A model generated the notes under the pieces. It did no database searches and was not told the origin of the DNA. It saw only the letters and a list, made by a program, of their open reading frames with translations. 8,378 nucleotides of DNA, taken from assembly GCA_030066475.1 (NCBI GenBank), contig JASJBO010000314.1, positions 1 to 8,378 on the forward strand, read 5' to 3'. The translations under genes were made by a program, and so were the position numbers. Source of the stretch: Myxococcota bacterium (GTDB taxonomy: Bacteria; Myxococcota_A; UBA9160; PR03). Below, piece by piece: positions 1 through 5,484 of the stretch (position 1 is the first letter of the stretch; every line of letters starts with the position of its first letter).

Positions 1-1315
1 CGGCGGGGTGCCGTCGGCCGAGTTCCAGCGCCGCATCGCCGGGAGCTGTCCCTCGGGCAGCTCGATCCGCGCGATCGATCCGGACGGCGGCGTGGTCTGC
101 GCCGACGACACCGGCGCCTTCTTCGCGGCGGGCGAGGGCCTGCAGCTCGTGGGCACCCGCTTCGCGGTCGACGGCGATGTCGTGCAGCTCCGTGTTGCCA
201 ACGGATGCCCGCCCGGCAGCTTCATCCGGGACATCGGCGCCGACGGGACCGTGACCTGCGAGCCCGACGACGACACGGACACGACGCTCGCGGCGGGCCT
301 CGGGCTGACCCTGTTCGACGGCATATTCGAGACGGATGCGGCCGTGGTGCAGCGCCGCGTGACGGGCGCCTGCCCCGCCGGACAGGCGATCGCCTCGATC
401 CGCTCCGACGGCGCGGTCGCCTGCGTCGCGACCAACGGCGGCGACATCGACGGCGTCCTCGCGCCTGCTGGCTCCGGGCTCGACGCGATCGGCTGTGGCA
501 GCGGCACCTGCACCCTTCGCGTCGATGCGAACGAGACCCAGCGCGCGATCGGCTCCTGCCCGGCGGACTTCGGGGTCGCCGCCGTCGACGCGCTGGGGAA
601 CGTCACCTGCGTCGAGCTGTTCGCCGGCACGGCCGAGTCGCTCCGGACGACCAGTGGCCTGACGGGCGGCTGCGAGAGCGGCACCTGCGATCTCTCGATC
701 GATCCCGACGTGATCCAGCGCCGAATCACCTCGAGCTGTCCGTCCGGCTCCGCGATGCGGAGCGCCCAGGACTTCGCCGACGTCTCCTGTCAGAGCGTGT
801 TCCCGGGCGACATCACCGCGATCGAGACGCAGTCGGGCCGGGGCCTAGACGGGGGATGCACGAGCGATCGCTGCGAGCTCTCGCTTGCCCCGGGCGACTT
901 CTTCCGGACCCGCTACGAGTCCGAAACCGGGGCCGACGTCGTCGGCACCACCTTCCCCAACGGCCAGGTCATCGAGCAGGCCTCCATCACCGCGCCGGCC
1001 TCGTTCGGCGGTCGGGTGCTGGCGATCGCCACGGCGACGGCCTATTGCGGGAATGACTGCATCAGCGGGCTCGGTACCGGGCTCGGTGCCGTGCTCCTGA
1101 CCGACGACCGCAGCCAGAACATGCTCATCCAGCCCGAGACCCGCAGGGTCACGTCGACGCGCGACGATTGGACGACCGTGGTCCTGCAGCGGACGTTCTC
1201 GCTCTCGGCGGGCGAGCCCTTGACCGTCTACCTCCGCGCCTACTCCGACGTCGTCGACTTCAGCGAGCTCAGCATCGCGAGCGCGCGGGTGAGCCTCGCG
1301 TTCATTCCCTTCTGA
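1..1315 (+). CDS. Secreted Cys-rich five-repeat protein, paralogue 1 (5' end outside window)
   Basis: The gene is open from the left edge (base 1 is the last base of a codon) to a TGA at 1313-1315. The GTG at 8 is not the true start. The visible N-terminus (Gly-Gly-Val at 2-10, then a repeat beginning FQRRIAGSCPSG) aligns with residues 147-160 of the gene at 3060, so about 146 residues with the signal peptide and N-terminal module lie upstream; the full protein would be about 583 aa. Counting the codon at 8 as residue 1, five repeats follow (6-58, 59-113, 114-176, 177-235, 236-297). Each has a Cys-Pro near its start and a Cys 17 residues on. Repeats 3-5 add a C-x4-C pair in a Gly-rich turn. 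Residues 298-435 form a beta-rich terminal domain ending LAFIPF, with a C-x3-C pair. Visible cysteines number 18. Function is unknown; an extracellular structural or adhesive role is inferred from its paralogues and repeats. It is first of the visible genes in a tandem operon. Confidence 0.9.
   Translation, partial: GGVPSAEFQRRIAGSCPSGSSIRAIDPDGGVVCADDTGAFFAAGEGLQLVGTRFAVDGDVVQLRVANGCPPGSFIRDIGADGTVTCEPDDDTDTTLAAGLGLTLFDGIFETDAAVVQRRVTGACPAGQAIASIRSDGAVACVATNGGDIDGVLAPAGSGLDAIGCGSGTCTLRVDANETQRAIGSCPADFGVAAVDALGNVTCVELFAGTAESLRTTSGLTGGCESGTCDLSIDPDVIQRRITSSCPSGSAMRSAQDFADVSCQSVFPGDITAIETQSGRGLDGGCTSDRCELSLAPGDFFRTRYESETGADVVGTTFPNGQVIEQASITAPASFGGRVLAIATATAYCGNDCISGLGTGLGAVLLTDDRSQNMLIQPETRRVTSTRDDWTTVVLQRTFSLSAGEPLTVYLRAYSDVVDFSELSIASARVSLAFIPF
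23..898 (+). repeat. Five coding repeats of paralogue 1 (A-A-B-B-B)
   Basis: Units lie at 23-181, 182-346, 347-535, 536-712 and 713-898. The consensus begins xQRRV, then CPxGxAIRxIxxDGxVxC. Type A units (first two) end AGxGLxLxGxxFxxD. Type B units (last three) end GLxGGCxSGxCxLxxD. Unit 4 is one residue short before its Cys and reads CPADF, as does the corresponding unit of paralogue 2 (CPLDF). Confidence 0.9.
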
Positions 1316-1318
1316 GGA
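1313..1318 (+). promoter_or_regulatory. Ribosome binding site of paralogue 2
   Basis: TGAGGA overlaps the stop codon of the upstream gene and lies 6 nt before the GTG at 1325. It supports that GTG as the start and suggests translational coupling between the first two paralogues. Confidence 0.6.
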
Positions 1319-1324
1319 TCCCGC

Positions 1325-3049
1325 GTGTCCCGTCCCCTCCCGCGCACAGGTCCCGCCCGACAGCTCGCGCTGGCACTGTGCGCGAGCGTCGCGCTCGCGG
1401 CCCCCGTGCGCGCCCAGGACGCGCCGCCGATCGACTTCGTCGCGTACCTGGAGGGCACCGCGCTCGAGCAGCCGGCCGACGTGGTCGTGGACGTGTGGGA
1501 CGCGGCGGCCGGCGGCTCGCTCCTGTACCGCGAGATCCACGACGCCGTGGACCTGGGGACCGGGGTCCTCGCGATCGCGATCGGCGCCGGGCTCCCCACC
1601 GCAGACGGGGTGTTCGACCGCTACGGCGCCGACGTCTTCCGCGCGCCCGAGCGCTACCTGGGGCTGCGCATCGGCAGCGAGGACCTGGCACCCCGCACGC
1701 CCTTCGGCTCGGCCGCCTACGCCGCGCTCGCGAGCACCGCGCTCGACAGCGAGCGCCTCGCGGGAGACCCGGTCGCGGCGCTGCAGAAGCTGGTCGACGG
1801 GGCCTGTCCGGACGGGGAGTCGATCCGCTCGATCGATGCGGACGGCGGCGTGGTCTGCGAGTTCGACGACGGAACGAGCTACGAGGCGCGATCCGGCCTG
1901 CAGCTCTCCGGAGCGACGTTCTCCGTCGACTTTGCGGCGGTCCAGGCGCGCATCTCGGAGACCTGTCCGCCCGGCAGCGCGATCCGCTCGATCGGAGCCG
2001 ACGGCTCGCTCGCATGCGCTCCCGATCTCGACACCGACACCACCTATGCAGCGGGCAGCGGCCTCGATCTGGCCGACGAGACCTTCGCGATCGATCCGGA
2101 CGAGACGCAGCGCCGCGTCGCAGCGGCCTGCCCGGCCAGCCAGGCGATCCGGACGATCGACGCCAAGGGCCACGTCTCCTGCGACGCGGTGGCGACGGGC
2201 GACATCACGGCGATCGAGACGGTTCCGGGCAGTGGCCTCGTGGGGGGCTGTGAGTCGGGCGCGTGTCAGCTCTCGGTCGACTACGACCGGCTCCAGCGCC
2301 GGCTCTCCAGCTGCCCCCTCGACTTCGCGCTGCGGGGCAGCAGCGCGACGGGAGCCACGAGCTGCGCGAACGTGCGGACCGGGGACGTCCGGCTGGCAAC
2401 GGCACCCGGGTCCGGGCTGGACTCGAGCTGCACCTCGGGCGTCTGCAGCGTCGGCATCGACCCCAACGAGACGCAGCGCCGAGTCGCCGAATGCCCCCCC
2501 GGCAGTGCAATTCGAGCCATCGCGGCGGACGGCAGCGTGGCGTGCCAGACCCTTGTCGACGGCGACATCGGCGGCGTGGGGACGGCCAACGGCAGCGGCC
2601 TGCAGGGGGGATGCAACGCCGGCACCTGCACGCTCGGCGTCGCCGTCGACGACGCGTGGATCGCGCCCCAGATCTCGTACACCGCCGGCTCCGTGCTGGT
2701 GGACACGTGGGCGCCAGAGGCCGAGACGGTTCGGTCGCTGTCTCTGACGGCGCCGGCCGGCTTCGGGGGCAGTGTCGTCGCCATCGCGAGCGGCGACGCC
2801 GAGTGCGAGCAGTCGTCCTGCGCCCTCGAGATGGAGCTGTTCACCTCGCCGGCCGACATCGACATCGACATCGCTTCGGTGCGCTTGAACACCCGGGGGA
2901 ATCGGCTCCGGAGCGTCGCGGCGACGCGCGTCTTCGCGATCGCCGCGGGGGAGACGCTCACCGTCTACTGGCGCGCGAGCCGCATTGGCAGCAACGGCGA
3001 CGTCCGGATCTACCGGCCGCGCCTGATCGCCTACTTCCTCCCGAACTGA
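1325..3049 (+). CDS. Secreted Cys-rich five-repeat protein, paralogue 2
   Basis: This is a 574-aa protein with a Sec signal peptide: basic start, hydrophobic stretch at residues 13-26, likely cleavage after VRA at 30. The GTG start is chosen because it gives this signal peptide and has a ribosome binding site. Residues about 35-140 form a beta-rich module (IDFVAYLEG, VDVWDAAAGGSLLYRE, RYLGLRIG). I recognise it as the N-terminal module of many secreted bacterial proteins, typically written 'YLGIKVG...PYAL', but know no function for it. Five repeats follow: 153-205, 206-260, 261-322, 323-382 and 383-442. All carry Cys-Pro and a second Cys; repeats 3-5 also carry a C-x4-C pair. Residues 443-574 form a terminal domain (GFGGSVVAIASG, GETLTVYWR, ending AYFLPN). 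The mature part has 18 cysteines, an even number, suggesting disulfides. Paralogues lie 9 bp before and 10 bp after. An outer-surface or secreted fibre-like protein is the best guess; the ligand and function are unknown. Confidence 0.93.
   Translation: MSRPLPRTGPARQLALALCASVALAAPVRAQDAPPIDFVAYLEGTALEQPADVVVDVWDAAAGGSLLYREIHDAVDLGTGVLAIAIGAGLPTADGVFDRYGADVFRAPERYLGLRIGSEDLAPRTPFGSAAYAALASTALDSERLAGDPVAALQKLVDGACPDGESIRSIDADGGVVCEFDDGTSYEARSGLQLSGATFSVDFAAVQARISETCPPGSAIRSIGADGSLACAPDLDTDTTYAAGSGLDLADETFAIDPDETQRRVAAACPASQAIRTIDAKGHVSCDAVATGDITAIETVPGSGLVGGCESGACQLSVDYDRLQRRLSSCPLDFALRGSSATGATSCANVRTGDVRLATAPGSGLDSSCTSGVCSVGIDPNETQRRVAECPPGSAIRAIAADGSVACQTLVDGDIGGVGTANGSGLQGGCNAGTCTLGVAVDDAWIAPQISYTAGSVLVDTWAPEAETVRSLSLTAPAGFGGSVVAIASGDAECEQSSCALEMELFTSPADIDIDIASVRLNTRGNRLRSVAATRVFAIAAGETLTVYWRASRIGSNGDVRIYRPRLIAYFLPN
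1781..2650 (+). repeat. Five coding repeats of paralogue 2 (A-A-B-B-B)
   Basis: Units lie at 1781-1939, 1940-2104, 2105-2290, 2291-2470 and 2471-2650. Unit 1 shares an exact 20-nt stretch (1840-1859) with unit 1 of paralogue 1 (82-101). Unit 3 carries GDITAIET, also present in unit 5 of paralogue 1. Confidence 0.9.
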
Positions 3050-3059
3050 CGGACTGGAC

Positions 3060-4799
3060 ATGGGATTCCGATCGAAGCCGCTGCTCGTCCCGCTGGTGAC
3101 CTGGCTCGCGCTGCTGGCCCTCGCGCCGCGCGCGAGCGCCGTCGGGCCGGACTCCATCGAGGTGCAGACCCTGCTGCTCCATGCGTCGGGCGGGCGGGTC
3201 GACGGCCATCTGGCAACGGTCGAGGTCGGCCTCTTCGACGCCCTGGAAGGGGGGCGCCTCCAGTACCGCGAGAGCCTCAGCGACGTCGCGGTGGTCGACG
3301 GCGTGCTGCAGCTGCGGCTCGGGACGGGCCCTGCCGACCCGATTCCCCCCTACCAGTCCGTCCTGGACGCCATCGTCGCGGGGGGCGCGCAGGCGGCCGA
3401 GATCTCGATCGAGGGCGAGGTGCTGATGCCGCGCCGTCGGCTCGGCGCCGCGGCGTTCGCGCTGATCGCCCTGCACGCCGAGGACGCCGACACGCTCGGC
3501 GGCGTCGCGGGCGAGTCGCTGCAGCGCGTGTTGGTCGGCTCCTGCCCGAGCGGCTCGGCGCTGCGCGCGATCGCGCCGGACGGGCAGTTCGAGTGCGAGC
3601 CCGACGACGGCATCCTGTACGCTGCGGGCAGCGGGCTCCAGCTCGACGGAACCACGTTCTCCGTGGACCTCTCGACCGCGCAGGCGCGCCTTTCGGCCGG
3701 CTGCCCCGCGGACAGCTTCCTGCGCGGCGTGCAGGCCGACGGCCAGCCGATCTGCGAGTCGGACCGCGACGCGGACACGCAGTACGGTGCCGGCGAGGGT
3801 CTCGCCCTGAACGGAACGACGCTCGCGATCGACCCCGGCGCGACCCAGCTGCGGGTGGCGACGGCGTGTCCCGCGCAGGCGGCGATCCGGTCGATCGACC
3901 AGGCGGGCGCGATCACCTGCGAGAGCATCCTGACGGGCGACGTCACGGCCGTCACGGCTTTGCCGTTCCAGGGCCTGAGCGGAGGCTGCACCAGCGGCAC
4001 CTGCAGCCTGTTCGCGGACTTCTCGCGGACGCAGTCGCGGATCACCCAGAGCTGCCCGCCCGGTACGGCCGTCCGGACCGTGGGCGTCGACGGCAGCGTC
4101 TCCTGCACCGAGGTCTTCGACGGCGACATCACGGGCCTGGTGGATGGGCCCGGCATCCGCGGCGTCTGCACCAGCGACGACTGTACGCTGACCGTCGACT
4201 TCGACTACGTCCAGCGCAAGACCTCCACGTCCTGCCTGTTCTTCGAGGCGATCGGCGCCATCGACGCCGATGGGACTCTCGAGTGTCGAAACGTGGGGAC
4301 CGGCGACATCACGGGAGTGCGGACCCTCGCGCTCTCCGGGTTGGACGGTGGCTGCATCTCCGGGGAGTGCTCCCTGCAGGCGGACCCGACGGACTTCCTC
4401 GAGCCTCCCGAGCTCGTCCTCGCGAGCGAGACGATCCGGGTCGCGGTGCTGACCGTCACCCCGGTGACGATCGCGTCCGACTCGATCACGGCGCCGCCGG
4501 GTGCCGGGGGCACCGTCGTCGCGCTCGCGTCCGCGGATGTCGAGTGCGCCGGCAACTGCGGCACCAGCGGCCTGGCCTCGACCCTGACGACCAGCCTCCT
4601 CGCCTCCGCCCAGGACGGGCGATTCTCGGCCATCACCGTCGAGCAGGACCGGCTCTTCGGGACCTTCGTGAGCGAGCTGTTTCCGATCGGCGCAGGGGAG
4701 ACCCTGACCGTGTACTGGCGCGGCGGCATCGTGCCCGGCCAGTCGTCAGCCGTCGACGTCTACGAGCCGCAGCTCTCGCTGCTGTTCATCCCGCACTGA
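3060..4799 (+). CDS. Secreted Cys-rich five-repeat protein, paralogue 3
   Basis: This is a 579-aa protein with a clear signal peptide (basic FRSK start, hydrophobic residues 8-22, likely cleavage after ASA at 27). The ATG start lies 10 bp after the preceding stop, with only a weak upstream ribosome binding site, so coupling is likely. Residues about 33-140 are the same N-terminal module as in paralogue 2 but more diverged (VEVGLFDALEGGRLQYRE). They are followed by an ADTLGG linker, similar to the ADTLDG linkers common in secreted repeat proteins. Repeats lie at 154-206, 207-261, 262-323, 324-383 and 384-445, in the same A-A-B-B-B order. The terminal domain 446-579 has GAGGTVVALAS, GETLTVYWR and ends LLFIPH. 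There are 18 cysteines after the signal peptide, matching the other two. In repeat 5 the usual Cys-Pro is Cys-Leu. It is the last of the visible tandem; a 95-bp gap follows before the regulator gene. Function is unknown. Confidence 0.93.
   Translation: MGFRSKPLLVPLVTWLALLALAPRASAVGPDSIEVQTLLLHASGGRVDGHLATVEVGLFDALEGGRLQYRESLSDVAVVDGVLQLRLGTGPADPIPPYQSVLDAIVAGGAQAAEISIEGEVLMPRRRLGAAAFALIALHAEDADTLGGVAGESLQRVLVGSCPSGSALRAIAPDGQFECEPDDGILYAAGSGLQLDGTTFSVDLSTAQARLSAGCPADSFLRGVQADGQPICESDRDADTQYGAGEGLALNGTTLAIDPGATQLRVATACPAQAAIRSIDQAGAITCESILTGDVTAVTALPFQGLSGGCTSGTCSLFADFSRTQSRITQSCPPGTAVRTVGVDGSVSCTEVFDGDITGLVDGPGIRGVCTSDDCTLTVDFDYVQRKTSTSCLFFEAIGAIDADGTLECRNVGTGDITGVRTLALSGLDGGCISGECSLQADPTDFLEPPELVLASETIRVAVLTVTPVTIASDSITAPPGAGGTVVALASADVECAGNCGTSGLASTLTTSLLASAQDGRFSAITVEQDRLFGTFVSELFPIGAGETLTVYWRGGIVPGQSSAVDVYEPQLSLLFIPH
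3519..4394 (+). repeat. Five coding repeats of paralogue 3 (A-A-B-B-B)
   Basis: Units lie at 3519-3677, 3678-3842, 3843-4028, 4029-4208 and 4209-4394. Type A units read YAAGSGLQLDGTTFSVD and a close variant. Type B units carry GGCTSGTC, GVCTSDDC and GGCISGEC. Unit order and lengths match the other two genes. Confidence 0.9.
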
Positions 4800-4859
4800 G
4801 CGGCGAGCGGCCCGCTACCCGGCCTCCAGACTCCACGTCCTCCGTCGCGCACTCTTCCC

Positions 4860-4888
4860 TTGACCAGCGAGCGGGGCCACGCCACGCT
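4860..4888 (+). promoter_or_regulatory. Candidate promoter of the response regulator gene
   Basis: TTGACC at 4860-4865 matches five of six bases of a sigma-70 -35 box. Seventeen bp later, CACGCT (4883-4888) keeps only the second-position A and the last T of a -10 box. If used, transcription would start at or next to the GTG at 4895. The -10 match is weak, so this is tentative; the gene may instead be read from the upstream operon. Confidence 0.3.
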
Positions 4889-4894
4889 CGTGCC

Positions 4895-5461
4895 GTGGAG
4901 CCCCGAGCGATCGAGCGGGTCCTGGTGGTGGAGGACAGCGCGTCCCTGCGACGCAGCCTCGAGCGGGTCCTGGCCAAGCGCTTCGCGGAGGTGCGCGGCG
5001 TCTCCTGCGTCGCCGAGGCGCGGTCCGCGCTCCCCGAGTGGCGGCCGGATCTGCTGTTGCTCGACGTCGAGCTGCCCGACGGCACGGCGCTCGACGTGAT
5101 GGAGGCCCTCCGCGACTTCGACTTCGTCCCCCTGGTCATCGCGATGAGCGGCGCGGCCTCGCCGAGCCAGTCGTTCGAGCTGGCGAAGCTCGGCGTGCGC
5201 ACCTACCTGCCCAAGCCGATCGAGCTGGGACCGCTCGAGGATGCCATCCGCCACGCGGCCGAGAATCCGCCGGACCTGACGCCCGCGCTCCGCAGCACAG
5301 TCGGCCAGCGCCCGATCCACGAGGTCGAGGAGGAGGTGCGGCGGACGATGCTGAACGAGGCGCTCGGCCGCTCGGGCGGCAGCCGTCGCGCGGCAGCCCG
5401 CCTGCTCCAGGTCTCGCGCCAGCTCGTGCAGCACATGCTGCGGCGGCACGACACGGACTGA
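4895..5461 (+). CDS. Response regulator, receiver plus Fis-type HTH (RegA/PrrA/ActR-like)
   Basis: This is a 188-aa two-component response regulator. The receiver spans residues 8-120, with acidic pair Glu13-Asp14, phospho-acceptor Asp57 (LLLLDVELPDG), Ser85 at the Thr/Ser switch position and Lys107 (LPKP). All catalytic positions are present. Residues 141-184 are a Fis/NtrC-type helix-turn-helix (GGSRRAAARLLQVSRQLVQHML). The central AAA+ domain of NtrC proteins is absent, so it should not be a sigma-54 activator. Length and layout fit the RegA/PrrA/ActR group (about 180 aa). The GTG at 4895 is the only plausible start close to the receiver; the frame stays open far upstream only because it shadows paralogue 3. 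No ribosome binding site is evident. The membrane kinase gene begins 23 bp downstream and is the likely partner. The signal and targets are unknown; the RegA comparison rests on domain layout and does not establish a redox role. Confidence 0.9.
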   Translation: MEPRAIERVLVVEDSASLRRSLERVLAKRFAEVRGVSCVAEARSALPEWRPDLLLLDVELPDGTALDVMEALRDFDFVPLVIAMSGAASPSQSFELAKLGVRTYLPKPIELGPLEDAIRHAAENPPDLTPALRSTVGQRPIHEVEEEVRRTMLNEALGRSGGSRRAAARLLQVSRQLVQHMLRRHDTD

Positions 5462-5465
5462 GGGA

Positions 5466-5483
5466 CGGTCGCCTCCGGTCGCC
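5466..5483 (+). repeat. Short direct repeat before the kinase gene
   Basis: CGGTCGCC occurs at 5466-5473 and again at 5476-5483, a 10-bp period, directly before the ATG at 5485. It sits where a ribosome binding site would be expected; none is visible there. Chance is possible in such GC-rich DNA. Confidence 0.4.
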
Positions 5484-5484
5484 C

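Noticed and set aside
8..10. GTG at 8 as the start of paralogue 1
   Set aside because: The frame is open to the left edge, and alignment to the other paralogues shows that this Val is internal, with the signal peptide missing.
845..3157. Long minus-strand open frame (770 codons) opposite the repeat-protein genes
   Set aside because: It is Arg/Ala/Asp-rich low-complexity sequence without domain character, lies exactly opposite two well-supported genes, and is expected when GC-rich codons lack stops on the other strand.
1..4799. Phage tail fibre genes
   Set aside because: The repeats resemble fibre repeats, but the two complete proteins have Sec signal peptides and many paired cysteines, and no phage structural gene is nearby.
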